Source: Casuarius casuarius | Taxonomy: Eukaryota > Chordata > Aves > Casuariiformes > Casuariidae | Assembly: GCA_003342895.1 (NCBI GenBank) | Contig: PTFA01000160.1 | Coordinates: 196,782 to 260,781, forward strand | Direction of reading: 5' to 3' | DNA length: 64,000 nt | Shown: positions 1 to 12,899 of the stretch, piece by piece | Layout of the letters: every line of letters starts with the position of its first letter | Numbering within the stretch: the stretch's first letter is position 1 | Notes under the pieces: generated by a model | Seen by the model: the letters and a program-made list of their open reading frames with translations, nothing else | The model's database searches: none | What the model was told of the DNA's origin: nothing | Made by a program: the position numbers and the translations under genes

Positions 1-29
1 AAAAAAAAAAAAAAAAAGAGAGAGAGAGA
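1..29. repeat. A-run followed by (GA)n at the window edge
   Basis: A run of 17 A is followed by about six GA units. This is simple low-complexity sequence with no visible function. Confidence 0.9.
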
Positions 30-381
30 TCTTTGAGTCATGTGGATAACTCATTGAAAATGTTATCTCAGATGGTGGGTGATGGTAAAGAAGGTGAACA
101 GAACTTAGAAATTTGTAAGCAAGGAATAGTGAACAACAGAAAATTACCACTGTGCCACTGAATAAACCCCTGCAGTGCCCGTGCCGTGGCTCTGTTCCCN
201 CGTCTCCAAAGGGGTCTGAGTGCGGAGGACAAGGCTGTCGAGTGGAGCGGCCTCCAACTGAGGCAGAGGAAGGTGGTGGCCCAGGATCCCTGAGATGGAG
301 AGAGACAACTGACAGAGGGATTTGGCAGATCTTGGCAGTCACAAATAATGTAGAGAAGACAGAAAGGGAACTGTTCTTCCA

Positions 382-742
382 TAACACGAGAGGAAGAGGA
401 TGCACACAGTTGTCAGGTGGCCGGTTCAAAGCAAACAAAAAAAGGTTTTCAAGCAACGCATGTGAAAGTAAAATATAGAATTCAGTGCCGCAGGACAGGA
501 CTTAAAGGATTAGTGGATTCAGATACGTATTGGACAGATGGGTTGAGAAAAGAGCTTTTAGTGGCTCTGAAAAATGATGGTTTTGGTGGCCTTGGGGAAG
601 CCCCAGAAGCAGTGGTTGCACGGAGGCCGTGCCCAGGGAAGGAGCACGGGCCGTGGGCCCCGCTTTTGCTCGAAGGTGATGGTCCATGGCAGGACACCGG
701 CTCGGATGGGCATCTGCTGTGACTCACTGCAGCCGTTCTTAC
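382..742 (+). mobile_element. Eroded 3' end of a CR1-type LINE
   Basis: The order of recognisable CR1 blocks is preserved: the 'aacacgagagg' block, a 'caggtggccggttcaaa' block, a 'gcaacgcatg' block, a 'gaattcagtgccgcagga' block (CR1: gaactcattgccacagga), the 'aaaggattag' block, and a terminal 'gatggtccat...ccgttcttac' block corresponding to the family's 'gatggaccattgg...cattcttat'. These encode the C-terminal end and 3' UTR in intact elements. The copy is heavily diverged and 5'-truncated, as is normal for CR1, and carries no open frame of note. Family assignment is from remembered CR1 consensus features; the subfamily is not determined. Confidence 0.65.
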
Positions 743-3700
743 GACGGCCAGAAAGCAGAACGGGAAGGGGGGAAGGCGAGCACTATCCCACTTCCTTAGC
801 AGCCTCTGCTCTGCGCGTGTGGCTTGTTTGTAAGTACGTTTTCAAGTCTCAAAGTGCAAAAACCCCCTGTCATCTCTCCTCTTGTGATAACAGTGACACA
901 AAGGAAGCTGTGAGAAGAGCCGTCGCTGCGGGATGAAGCGGCTTGCAGCTGCGGGGACGGTGCGTGCACTTTCCACAGCGCGTGGGCCCGCAGACACGCG
1001 GCCGCGTGGGAGTCGATGGAAACGGAGGCGCGCCGGGGCCATCTGAGACATTCAGAAACCAGCCTCGGCAGGGGAGCTCCTCCTCTGCGCCTCGGCGTCT
1101 GCTGAAGCCGAGAGCCCTGCTTTGACCCCAAATTGTGCAATCCAGTTTTACCTTGTCAAGCGTAAGTAAGACCTCCCAAAAAACTGCCTTGATGCTGCTG
1201 CAGAAAAGTTTGACATCTCAAAGCATGCCTCAAGCTGCCCGGTTTTCCCTGGATCTTCGCTNTTGCCAGAAGTTGCTTTTTGGGGCTGGAGAAGTGCAAC
1301 CTCCTCTGAATATGATCTTGAGCTCAAACCAGTGCTCGGTTTGGCGCAGGCCTTTCTGGTTGCTGGCTTCTTTCTGAAGCGTCCGTGACGGGGCTCCGGA
1401 CCCAGCCGCGTGTGCCACCAAGCCCCAGTTGTCCCCAGCAGAGCTGGTTTTGCTGACAAATTGCAAAGGAGGGGATTGCAAAACAAGAGGGAAAGGGCTC
1501 TCGTCTGGCACTGAGATGTGCACCTATGTAGGTATCGCTCTCCAAAGAACGTGTTTGAACAAGAGCTGGAGATAAGGCTTCGTTTGGATTCCTGTTTTTT
1601 TACAATGGAAAATTGTATTTTTGACAAGGCCAGAACTTCTCAGGAAACCATCTTCCTTCCACTGAAGTTTTCAGGTTTTTTTCAGGGGGAGAGAGGCAAA
1701 ATTTGGGGAAGTGAGGAACAGAACTAGCCCTAATGGAAGCATTAGCTTAAGTACAGCCAACCCCAAAGTCATTTTCTAGCTGCAGAACTGTACTTGTGTC
1801 CCTCAGTTGCAGGCTGTCTATTTTTCAGGGACCCAATTTATACATTTGTCCAAGGAAAATCTCTTCCAGTTTCAGAGAGAGTCCTTGAAATAGTCTTCTT
1901 TCATTGATAGATAAAGAATAACCCTGCTGAAATGTTAATTGTTATAAATAAGGAGAGAATATACCTTCTGGCCTAGCAAAGATTAAATCTCACTCTGTAT
2001 GTGTCAGAAAGTCGCTTGCAACTTCAGAGCAAAGTCAATGTGGTAACACAGTCTGAATGTACTTCAGTGTATTCGCTTCTTGCTACCTCTGCAGTAACAG
2101 CTCTGCTCGGGGAAGGGATCTTGTTGAGCAACCAGAGGAAGTACTTCATACAGAATAAAGGGATCTTTTGTTTTTTTGTTTTTTAACCTGAGATATATTC
2201 TTATTAAGATCCCCAGTGCTCTTATTCAGTTAGTTTTCAGGAGAAAAGACTGGCCCTTTTGACCCATGGAAATATCTGTTTCTGCTGGTTTCAGATAACN
2301 CAGGGAGCTGCAGCCAGCAGTGAGTGATGTCCCAGGGAGGAATCAGACCTCACCTAGCAGAGAGCGCAAAGCTGGTCAGAAAAACGACCCAACAGCAGCT
2401 GTCCCTGGTGTCGTAGCGGTTGGGCACTACCCTTTACTGACCTTCTCCCAAACCTCCCGTGGCCTCTGCAGCCGAAGTGTGCAGAGCTGGGGGGTGGTAG
2501 CTGCAGGGACACAGCAGAGCTCCTCTGCGATCGCTCCGCAGCCTACGTGCGGGCTGCCGGCACCAAGCTGCCCGAAGCCATCAGCTGCGTGTGAAAACGC
2601 GCCNGCTGTTACATAAGCGAAGTGGTATCTTCTCTTGGCCGAGATTATTTGTCAGGCAGATGATCTAAAGGTTAAGCGGAGCGCGATACGCGGCGCTGGG
2701 CTCTAGCGTAGCGCGTGCTGCGAAGGCGGCGGGTGACGGCGGCTGCCTTGGCCGCTCTGCGTGGGGCTCNGGGGTCGGCCCGGCTGCTCCCCACGGCGGT
2801 GGGGCTGCCTGCCCTCCCTTCCTTGCTGCATAATGTCTATTTTCTCTTTCTCACAGGGGTGAGAATATGCCCAGGTCTGTGAGACAGGAAGGGTTTGGAG
2901 GAGAGTTTGGGACAACCTAAGCAACGTTTCGCTGCTCCGTAGAGCCTTGGGCTTTCGGTGCGCACCGGTGCCAGGCGCCCGGACCCCTTTCTTCGTGTCA
3001 CCCCTGCCAGCGCGGGGCAGCACTGCTCTAGGTCAGCCTTTAATTTCATTTGGGTGGCAGGAAAATCTCATTCCTGCTCTTCCCCGCTCCGGCGGGGCGG
3101 ATGCTGCGGTGCGGGGCAGCAGAGGGACCGCCTGCATCTTCCAGGAAGCATCTGCAGGGCTTGGCCATGTGTCCGGGAGCGGGGCTGGGCAGATCCCGAG
3201 GCAGATCCCGGCGGGATGCTCTAGCCACTGCGGCGGGGGGTGGGGAGAGCAGCGTCTCCCCTGCAGTCGGCTCATGTGAGATACTGCGAATATTACGCTA
3301 GACTTCCTGTAAAAAGAGACCGTTAATACTAATATGAATAAACCACATTGCTATGGCAGCAGGGGAAATTGCTACTGTTGCACCCACAGTATTTTCTAGG
3401 TGGGACAACTTAAGCATATGAGCTTTTCTCATCTAAGTATTTCCGAACTTCTGACACTGCTTTGTGTGAGGTGTCTCTCCTCTTCCGAAGCTAAAAGTAG
3501 CTCTGGTCGGGTTGTGCCCTCCTTCCCTGCCACCNCGGCAGCGAGGGACAGGGAGAAAGAGGTCACAGAGAGGAGGTCGCGGTGGGCTGCGTGGGGAGCG
3601 GCTGGGGACCGTCCTCCCTCTCCGCTCCGGCCTTGGAAACTGCGTTTTTGGTAAAACCTTCTGCCACCCCATATCAGTTCCTGCCCCTGCTCTGCCACCG

Positions 3701-4107
3701 AGCAGGTCCATGCAGGGGGCACCTGAGAGCAGCGCTGCAGAGTCCCTCTTGCAACGGGCAGCTTGCTATGCAAAAACATGCTTTGCACCCTCCTATCCCC
3801 AAGTGAAAAAATTGCCCAGCATGATGGTAAAACCGGTTTAGTTTATTCTGTAATAGCTGCTGGGGGGCAGTTTTCCCTGGAGGGCTGTGACCAAAAGCTG
3901 TTGGGGTGACCATAACGGTCCACAGCCGCTCCGTAGGGACCTTGCTTCGTGCCATGCTCCCCAAAACCTGCCCAATTAGTGCTGATGGAGCCAAAGTGGT
4001 GCTACCCACTGCTGGGCCAAAAGTACATGCTAAGAGCTCAGTCCAGGTGGTTTTGGTACATGGGGGTACTTTTAGTTTTTCTATGGTTTTTAAGATTTCT
4101 TTCCTCC

Positions 4108-4139
<32 letters not shown>

Positions 4140-5800
4140 AATACAATTAGGACATATCTATTGACAGTTGTCTTGCTTTTCTAACTTACTATCATTATTT
4201 TGCGCAGATCCCAATTCGACAAACTCTACCGGTCTGGCCAAATCTTGTTTTCGCTTAGCGAGAGCCCAGCCAGGACACCCAGCCTCCGTGTCAGTGCTAA
4301 GTAGGCTGCTCGCTCTGTATCTCTACAGGCACATCTGCCGCTATCTCAGCAAACGCTATCTCAACACATAGGTCGTGCCCGTGTTACAGATGCTTTGTGT
4401 GGCTGTGCTGATTCTGGTGTTATCTCAGCACTGGCAAACCTCCTTTATACACAGTTGTGCACAGCTTCTGCTGGAGGAACTGAGCTTTAACTGCTGCGTT
4501 TGGTTTTGCAGCAGGTTGGGTGACAGTGAGTTAAACCAGCAGAATCGCAATCTGATGTGCCTAAAGCAAAGCACTCTGTCTGGGCTGGTTTGAAAAGTTG
4601 TGTGTGTTCATCAAATGGAGAAAAAGCTTTAAATTCTGCATGCTCTTAAAGTATGAATGCTGAAATGATAAAGGGGTGTATGTTCATGTGTGACTATAAC
4701 CTATTATAGAGGTGACTTGAAGCTATGTAAAGGCCATCCACAAGCACTGATCATGAGCTAGTTATGTATGTATCTAGCAATTCACATGTTTTTCATAAAC
4801 ATCTGGTGCATAGAAGTTAGATGAGAAGCTCGCCAGTGAGTTTTACAGCAATGTTTTTTATCCCTTTGAAAAAGAGCATTTTGATTTTCCCCACAAAGGG
4901 TCACAGAGCACATCCCCACCTTTCTGTTACACCAGAGACTGGATGTACAAAATACGGTGCCCAGGAGATGAGTACTGCTGGGACAGAGCGAATGTGGAGA
5001 TTTTCAGTGACCCCTAAAATGTATTTAGGTCCATCCCTAATTCCTTTATTTTTCTGAGCGGATGGGAAATTTTGTTGAGATCTGCTTTTAATGTGTCTGC
5101 CAATGTGTGAATTTCACAGAGCTGGGAGAAAAATCCCTCATTAAAAATAGGGGGAACCTGAAGTTCCTTGGAAACATCCAACTCTTGTAAGCCCTTGCTG
5201 ATGGCCCTTACTAGAGCTGCATGAAATTCCTTACTCTTTGGTTAACATAGAATTCTGTCTTTTCATTTTAGTTGTTGTGGACTTGCATCCCGTAGTCTTA
5301 CTTTACTTCTGGCCAAACTCCAAAAATTCACAGTGGAACTCGCTGTACACAGTTCTCATTTGTGAAACAAACCTGCCGGGTTTCCCTAGTCTGTTCTGGA
5401 CCGATCCTCGGCGTGGCCGGAGGATGTGCCAAGATGCACCGATGTGCCCATGGGTCAGGGTGCTCTTTAAGCCTGGTGACAAGGACCACTTGAACATTAT
5501 TTTTGTAGTCTTTGGCATGCTCTGAGTACAGCCTTGAGCAACCTGAATGCGGTTCCCTTGCTCTGCTGCTGCTGTGCTGCAATGGGTGATTAGATATGGC
5601 ATAATTTACTCAATTTATGTGCGCTAGCATTAATTTCAAGGCATAGTATGGCTATTGCTGAGGCCTAGGTATAAGAGCAAATTCTGCTTTATTTTAGACA
5701 TTTGTGACTACAGTAGGAGCTGTATTTGGAAGAAGGGACGTAGCATAGCCACGAATTGGTGATGCAGGCAGCTAGAGGTGAGAATGGGGCAAGAATTACA
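743..5800. other. Noncoding interval left of GPR174; no gene recognised
   Basis: Short frames here have no family features. A GC-richer stretch lies at about 900-1120 and another at 2680-3260; neither has a convincing promoter or exon. A pyrimidine simple repeat lies near 4.1 kb. By mammalian synteny the next gene to the left would be ITM2A, but nothing resembling it is visible. Confidence 0.6.
4104..4139. repeat. (TTTTC)n / poly-T low-complexity tract
   Basis: Several TTTTC units run into a stretch of about 13 T. It is simple sequence and could be a decayed retroelement tail, but no body is recognisable beside it. Confidence 0.85.
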
Positions 5801-5802
5801 TT

Positions 5803-6640
5803 TAAAATTTAAAAAAAAGATTATTTTTATTATATACAACTGGGAATGCAGGTAGAAAGTTGAAAATAAATAGTTTTTTTCCACTGCTGTGAGCAAATTA
5901 CACTGTGCTACTCAATTTCAATGAATTAGCAGTGCACACTCAGCCAAATGTAGGTACAGACACACGGGAACAAGCTTCTGTATATATGAAGTGGGTTTTT
6001 GTTTTATTATGTGGAGGGTTTTCTTAAAAAGAAAAATAATATGGAATTCTTTGTTTTCCAGCACTCTCTGGGATCTACATTTTTTTACAAAATATAAATG
6101 TTTTTATAAATTAAATCTATAAAACAGCATTTGCATTAAATAAAATGTAATATCATCACAGTATTTTCACATTTAAAAATTTAACATTTAAAATGTTCAC
6201 ACAAAAATGAATTTCACAAGAAGGTGCAAAAAAAAAATACCAGTTAAGCATAAAGCTTTTGTTGTTTGACATTAAAGAATTTTTTTAAAAATAGGTCCAT
6301 ATTTGAGCCTTTCCTTAAAAAAAGCTCTCATAGCCTGCTAGGTGACACCTTTGACTGTGCATGTATTAAGTATCTGAACTGTTCCCATTACAGCAACATT
6401 CAAAAAGCTTAGGTTCCTCTGACTACATCTTAATCATACTGATGTTAATGACTTAACCAAGAGTTGCCATTTTGAAAATTATAAAAAGAATTATTCAAAT
6501 CATGAAATAATTGAATTCATTAATCTCGGCTCTGGACAAAAGAGGACCTGAAAGGCTTGATGGACATTTAGTCTGAATAAATATCCTTAAAGCACAGACT
6601 CATGTTTAAAGCTTATCAAAGTCAGCAAAAATGGCCTTGA
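5803..6640. other. AT-rich stretch, possible 3' UTR/polyadenylation region of GPR174
   Basis: This stretch is clearly richer in A and T than its surroundings. On the minus strand it contains canonical AATAAA hexamers, at 6008-6003 and 5831-5826. They lie about 1.75-1.95 kb beyond the GPR174 stop codon, so they could end a long 3' UTR. No closer canonical hexamer was seen between here and the stop. This is inference from motifs only; AT-rich DNA produces such hexamers by chance. Confidence 0.3.
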
Positions 6641-6864
6641 ACTTACTCATGGTATTTTGGCATTTCTTATTGTGATCCAGAAATGGGAACTGATGGCAGA
6701 AGAAGAGTGTCTGAACACTTCAGTGACTNTGCATCTTCCTGGGAAGGGCCAATATTGGTCTGCTGGTTCCTTATGGTTTTCCTTAGAAATGAGCTTGACC
6801 CTCAGTCTGAGTCCAGATGGCAACATGCCATTTGCTACACCCCCAAAATCAAGGCCTTGCTAAT

Positions 6865-6970
6865 TATTTAAATTGTAAGTCCTTTGGGGCAAGAACCTTA
6901 AGTTCCTTGCCATATAGTCAGTATTGCACTAGGCAGGCTCTTGGCGCTTTGTATATAAATTAAATAGTAA
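6865..6970 (+). mobile_element. Ancient L3/L2-like LINE 3'-end fragment
   Basis: The run 'aaattgtaagtcctttgggg' followed by 'caagaacc', then 'tattgcactaggc' and 'ggcgctttgtatataaat', follows the order of the old amniote LINE 3' UTR signature (attgtaagctctttggggcagggacc ... gtatagcac ... ggcgctatataaat). The body upstream is too decayed to assign. Family name is tentative. Confidence 0.5.
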
Positions 6971-7639
6971 GTGCTATATTATCCAGGGGAACATTTCTTG
7001 AAGTCCTCCCTTAGTCAACACCTTCCTTTGCATTATTGTGATTTTTGCCAGTTGTGTGAGAATGAAGAAAACTTAAAGGAATTAATTGCAAATGAAAACG
7101 GCTTTGTGCATTTCACAGTCCTGCTAATTCGTCTGAACCCAGTGATCACGCTTCTCACGGTAACAATTATTTAAGAAAAATATAATACTGTGTCAAGTAC
7201 TGTTTTTTGGGGGCCAAATTCTTTCTGCATAGCAAAACCCCCAAATCTTTGCTGCCTCTCGCTGAAGTCAGCTCGTGTGACCAGGAGATGGCAGGGCAGC
7301 AGCCACTCGGGTGACAACTGGGCACGGGCAGCACCTCCCATCANGGAAAGTTTGTGCACAGCCTCGGGCTTGGGCTTGATGCCTCCAACGCGTGACCTCA
7401 GGGTGCTTTCCTAATCCCAGCAGTGGGGCTAAACCAGCTTTGGTCTATGTCCTGGTTACACCTCATCCTTGTACTCTGCTAATTTGTACCGGCAAAGCTA
7501 CTAAACTCTTGGTTGGCCAGCCCAGAATTGTGGCCTGTGTGACTTACAGTATAATTTATATTCAGTGTTCATAGGAAATTTGCAACCAGAGTATTAAATC
7601 ATCATGGTTTTGGTCTTTTTTTTTTTTTTTAAACTCAAA

Positions 7640-7695
7640 CACTCACTGAAATCAGCAGAAGTTTGTCTGAGTAGTCACTCTGTCCTGGGGGAAAA
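7640..7695. repeat. Fragment of an ancient amniote interspersed repeat ('tgacttcaatggga' type)
   Basis: The segment 'actgaaatcagcagaagttt' followed by 'gtctgagtag' and 'cctggggg' resembles the very common archosaur/turtle pattern 'attgacttcaatgggagttt...gcctgagtaagga...caggatcgggcc'. It lies about 70 bp beyond the GPR174 stop codon, so it would be in the 3' UTR. Related fragments occur at about 32.78 kb and 49.47 kb. I do not know the formal family name. Confidence 0.4.
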
Positions 7696-7764
7696 AAATG
7701 GGACCAAACCCCCAAATGACAGAGAACATTTGAAGTCCCTGAAAACCTTTCAGGAAGTCCAGCA

Positions 7765-8748
7765 TTAAGAGTCTACAACTTGCTCCTTGGGTTCAGTTCT
7801 GAGATGCTTCTTCACATAACTTAGGTTGTGTAGCTGAATGCTGTCTTGCAAATCCTGTCTTGAAAGTCGTCTTCTGAACTCATTTGTAGTAAAGTAGTAG
7901 ATGATTGGGTCTACNCAGGAATTTAAGCTGGCAAGACACAAAGCTACAGCATGGAACACTGATATCACTTTCTGGACGCATGTGTTTTTAATCTTTTTGG
8001 TTTTAACAAAGAAATCTAACGGAAAGCTGATATGGTAAGGTGCGAAGCAAATCAGAAATACTAGAGCACAGGTGAGAATCATCTTTAAAGCCTTTTTTTT
8101 CTCTCCAAGGTCACGTGAAGCAGAATTTTTTTCTTTTAACGATAAGATAGTCTTCCATGAGCAATATAGAATTATTAGCAGGGGCGTTATGAACCCCACC
8201 AATTCACCTATTGTCATCATGGCAATGGAGATGGGAAGGTCAACNTCCTTTACTGGGAGGTCCACAAAACACGTGTTTTTAGCATTCTGGTGAAGTCTGA
8301 GAAGAAGGAAAGGCAAACAGCCGATGCAGACTACGATCCACCCGACAATGCTGATGTACACATCACAGATGCGTTTGCAGTCGCTGAATTTGAATGGGTA
8401 CATGAGAAACAAAAATCGTCTTACGCTGATGCAAACCAAGAAGTAGATGCTTGCATACATATTGACGTACTTCAGGTAGAAACAAAGCATGCAGAGACCG
8501 CCTCCAAACTCCCACGTTCCAGTCAGGTAGTAGAAAATCCTGAGAGGCAAGGATAAAACTTGGGATAAATCAGCAATGGCTAAATTGATCATAAATATTA
8601 CAGCCCTTTTAGTCTCTTTCATGTAGCCATAGAAGACCCACAGAGCTAATATATTTCCTATTAGTCCAGGGATCAGGATGAAAGTGTATGTAATCGCGTA
8701 ATAGGACTTGAGGTCTGTATCATTGGAGCAGGTCGAATTGTTCGTCAT
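7765..8748 (-). CDS. GPR174: GPR174, lysophosphatidylserine receptor (LPS3)
   Basis: This single coding exon gives a 327-residue seven-transmembrane class A receptor of the delta/P2Y-like branch. The mammalian orthologue binds lysophosphatidylserine on lymphocytes and signals mainly through Gs-type and G12/13-type proteins (family knowledge). Visible features are an N-terminal N-X-S/T glycosylation site (N3), TM1 about 18-40, TM2 with D60 in LAIAD, TM3 ending in the VRR variant of the DRY motif at 109-111, a second-loop cysteine at C160, TM6 with CFAPYH, and the TM7 DPIIY motif at 280-284. Two codons hold N calls: X168 (GAN, Asp or Glu) and X278 (TGN, presumably the family's Cys; a stop cannot be formally excluded). 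The C-tail retains the NEFRRRLSRQDL block typical of GPR174. The start is the first ATG after a likely 3' splice site 73 nt upstream. Polyadenylation may lie near 6.0 kb. Confidence 0.95.
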   Translation of the reverse strand: MTNNSTCSNDTDLKSYYAITYTFILIPGLIGNILALWVFYGYMKETKRAVIFMINLAIADLSQVLSLPLRIFYYLTGTWEFGGGLCMLCFYLKYVNMYASIYFLVCISVRRFLFLMYPFKFSDCKRICDVYISIVGWIVVCIGCLPFLLLRLHQNAKNTCFVDLPVKXVDLPISIAMMTIGELVGFITPLLIILYCSWKTILSLKEKNSASRDLGEKKKALKMILTCALVFLICFAPYHISFPLDFFVKTKKIKNTCVQKVISVFHAVALCLASLNSXVDPIIYYFTTNEFRRRLSRQDLQDSIQLHNLSYVKKHLRTEPKEQVVDS

Positions 8749-8813
8749 GTTTGGTTTTCAGAGCTGAGCTCAGGTGGGGCGACCTGCAGAGTTCCCAGCT
8801 GCCTTCCAGTTCC

Positions 8814-8850
8814 CTGCAGGGCTGAACATTTAAGAACAGCAGAAGAGCTG
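8814..8850 (-). promoter_or_regulatory. Putative 3' splice site before the GPR174 coding exon
   Basis: On the minus strand a pyrimidine-rich run (ctcttctgctgttctt) leads to AG dinucleotides at 8823-8822 and 8815-8814. Either would begin the coding exon about 65-73 nt 5' of the ATG. GPCR genes of this cluster in mammals have noncoding exons upstream of an intronless CDS, so this fits, but transcript evidence is absent. Confidence 0.45.
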
Positions 8851-8929
8851 CACACTCAGCATTGCGTTTGCCCTGTTCCTTTGCTTCCCTGGCCNTCTGG
8901 GATGGGTTTATTTTGTTCTTCATGAAGTC

Positions 8930-11900
8930 TTCTGCTGTGATGATCTAGGTGTGCAAAGTTGGTGGTACCGCATGATAACACTGTTGTCTGTTGTCCTGAG
9001 GTCGTCTGTGTTTTAAGTAAAAAAGTTTATATCTCTTTCCACCCTAGTGTCTGTGGACAGGGCTTCAGTTGCAGGATCATCTGGTCCAGTTTTGGGAGGA
9101 GCTTGGTNCTGTGGTGAATGACTTAAAGTCTTGCTCATGCACTTCACTCATAGTCTTCCTCAGAAGTTACCAGACCCTGATACAGTCCCGCACAGCACTG
9201 ACAGCGTGACGGTCCACACAGAAATACATCGTTGTGTGCTGAAGCACCTGACAGTTTGCCGCTGGCGCTGCACCCTCTGTCACCTTTCGGGAGGCATTTC
9301 AGCCACTTTTCTCAACGCGTGAGTTTGACAACAGATGCAACCCTGCAGCTGAAAGACAGAAAGTTGTAATTATAANGCTGCGTGGAGAAATGGGTCTTAA
9401 AAAGCAAAACATACATGAAAACTTGCAGGAAAGGAAGGANTGTTTCTTTAGCGGAAACCTTTTATTAGTGCCTTTTGTGGTGGTCAGCTCTTCACCTGTC
9501 TGAAGGAAGCCCGGTGCCTTGCCTGCTGAGGGTGGGTGCAAAGCCGCAGAGGAATAAAGAGAAAGAGAAAATGTTTATTTGCTGTTACAAACCAGCTTTT
9601 CATGCTGCGCCCTCAGGCAGAACTCATCCCCGCTCGTATTTACTTTCTATCGGTTTTCTGCAGCAGTTCCTTCAAGCTGTGGATGCCCAGCTCTGGCTTT
9701 TCCATCTGGAGGTCCCTTTCGCTTCCACTTTCTGTTTTGGTCGCTCCCCTTCCTGAGCTGTGCAGCTGGTCCTAGAGACACGCTGCTGTGAGCGCTGCGC
9801 TTGCAAACATCGCCCTTGCAGCGCCGCTGGACACTGTCCCCGTGGGTGGGAAAATTGTGGTCCCACCAATGTGGCCTGAAAGAACATCAGCCCGTCTGCG
9901 AGTCTTCCTGTCCTGAGAGATAGGCAAAGATTTGCTGCCTTTCAATGCACAACAGCCTTGCTAATCATTAGCCAAAACACCGTATATTAGCTCAACCCTG
10001 CTTCAAATGGCAAAGCAAGGCCTACTGTCACCTTCACGATGGCAGCACCAGCTCCCCTGCCGCCCTGTGCATCCAGGAGTCCGCCTGCCCCGCGCCCTGG
10101 ACCAGCTCTGGGCCGCACTCGGCCGCCTCGGCTTCTTGCTTTTAGCTTCGTGTTTTGCCTCGGGCTGTTGCTTTCCCAGTCCTGATCACATTCAACTGCC
10201 CTCAGCAGTTAGTTCACACTGACTCAGACTTGCTATATTACCACTTTTCTCTTATTCCCCTTAACTTAAAGAAGAAATCAGTGTGGTTTCTGCCGGTCTG
10301 TCACAAAAGAAGTGAGCCAGAAAATCAAATTATGCATGTTCTTTCCAGAAAAGTCGTTCAGAAACTGCCCACAATCGCTGCAGCTATAAACAACCAAGAA
10401 CTGCGAGATCTGAAGACACTTGTCATTGCAAAGCTCCCACTTAAGGAGCTGGTNATTAGCTTTAGCGTATCTTGCCGAAAAGAGCGGGTGCTGCTTTTCA
10501 ACCAGATGACTTAAGAGGAATACACAGTTACAACAGATCACTGAGGTCTGGGGCTACGACTGCGTTACAGCAAAAAATCTGCTGTTTGGTAAATGAGTAA
10601 TACTAATCTGACAAATTAACATTTTCCATCAATTATTACTACAGTTCTGAATGGCAAGCCACAAAATGGTGGCCTTTCACCAAATTTGGTCATCTGGAGA
10701 AAAAGTGCTGTTTTGGTTCTGTGGAAGTTGAGCATGTTTGAAATCCTGGCAGTGGTTTTAATGGTTGCTTAACAACGTCTCATTTGAATGTAGGCACAAG
10801 TGGTGTCTCAGTGTCCATCGCTTCTAAAATATCTCAACGCTTACAGCTACTGAGAGCAAAGTAGCATGCTTTTTCAGGGTGGCCAAATTTTTCATCTAAC
10901 TTTTAGAAATAGAGTATAAAACATACATGAAAATAGAGACAAAAGGCCCATTTATTCAACGCTTTTCAGCACAAAACAATATGCATTATATTGAATATGA
11001 GTTTCTCACAACTGCTTTTTCTTTAGCCATTTTGTTGATGTGAGCTGTGGTTGTTGGAACTACCAGATATTGCTTCCCTGCAAACTCAGTTCACTGCAGG
11101 TGGACTTTGTTTAAAAATCGCTTGCCTAAGAAGCAGCTGATATTATCTGAATCTGAAATAAAGTTGCTGGAAACAAACAAACAAAAAAACCCGATCAGAT
11201 AAGTGCAGATGAAATTCAGATCTCTACCCAAACTTTCTGTTCATCTTTTGCTTTGACATTAAGTATTACGCTACAATTCTAAGTTGTAGCTACCAACCAA
11301 AGCACAGAAGGCACATTTATAAAGGAAAAATTAAAGGCTTATATCCTGCTATTATCTGTGANATTTTTTCCTATGCTTCCTTGTATTATGAATGTTTATT
11401 AACAAAGATGCTTGATCTACTTCTCAGTGCCATTCCACCAAAACTTCGAAGTAGCTTTCTGTGAAAATATAAAATCTCCAAAAGGAAACCATTCTGAAGG
11501 GCAGCTTTTATGTATTTACTCCTATAGTGTCTCATGTCATAGCACTGAGTAACCAGTCCAGTAAGACTGAGGTGTTTTTTGTGTTGGCGTTGTATGAGCC
11601 GATATCTAACATAACCAGNAGAAGAAAAGGGCTCATAAAATCATCCCATTAAACTTCAGAAGTGATGGTTAATAAGACATAGTCAATCAGCCTTCCATCC
11701 AAAAAGTTTCCAATTCTTTTATTAATTCTGAGACCAACTTCAGATATAAAAAGCTGTACGATTAATTCTAGAAATGTGAGTAATCGGTTAGTCATGCAGG
11801 AAAACGGATTGCTGATTACCTGGGCGTTAGCTTTTATCAGCCACCGGTGGGTGATGCTGACTGAGTGCTTCGGTCTCTGGTTTGGTGGAAGTTTATGGGC

Positions 11901-12260
11901 ACAAATAACTGAGAGGGGTTTGTGGAGGTGATGAGTGTTTGGTGAGGTCTGTGACTCCTTCGCCGCTTGCGAGGGTCTCGCTGTCACCGTTATGCTCAGA
12001 GGAGACATTCAATACCAGCACGCGGTCTCAAGAGGCCACTTGTTAACCCATGAGGTATCTCCTGCAGACTGGCTGGTCAAAGCAAGTCCCTCCCTTCTCC
12101 TCCTCCCAAGTGGGCTGAAATAGCCTCGTTGGTCTTAGGAGGATGCTGCGTGTAGGAACACGCGGGCTAGGAGCGGGTATGCACGGGTAGAGGAGGTTAT
12201 GGTTAGATCTACCTGAGAGCTGGCGGAGACTAGATTTAGCTGGGGAAGCATGTACATCTG
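8930..12260. other. Intergenic/5' flank of GPR174; no gene recognised
   Basis: Mixed-composition noncoding DNA. Short open frames lack codon bias, domains or splice-site support. I see no RNA gene or clear transposon. If GPR174 has an upstream noncoding exon, this interval would be intronic. Confidence 0.55.
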
Positions 12261-12899
12261 CCTAGTGAGGTTTGGCATTTGCAGCTGGTGCAGAGACGCT
12301 GTCTTTCACTACGATTTTCCGTGGTGGAGCTGGGGCGCCCCAGAGAAGCATCCCCCCCGCTGCGAAGGCAAGCACCCAGCTGGGGTGCCGGGGCTCGTCT
12401 ACCTGCCGCCACGCCAGCCGCGGAGGTGAGGAGCCTCTGAACCCGGGCGAAGCAACCGCTCGGGCGCGTTACTCAGCTGCGCCAGCGCTAGCAGGTAGTA
12501 AAACACACACAGAATTAGGAATTCACTCTTGGCTTCATCTTAATTTCCCTGCTGCCTCGATATAACATTGCCACTGTCCCCCGGGACGCGGGCATGCTGG
12601 CTGGCAGGGCGACGATGGCTGGTGAAGATCTGATGCTTTGCCTTGGGGCAATCGTCGCCTTCCCACCCGGGATGTCTCAACGGCCTGAGTGTGCCCTGAG
12701 CAACAAGGAGCTCAGATGACTGCGCAGTGCAGCACCCTGCCTCACCCTCGCTGCAGGTGATCCTGCAAATACACAGGTGCTTAACTGGAGCTAGTTTTGT
12801 AAGTAGTGCTCGGGCTGGGCTACGCGTGGCTGACGGGCAGGTACGTGAGTGCCTGCAAGAGCGAGGCCTGAGACAGCATCACCCATCTCTTCCTTCCAA

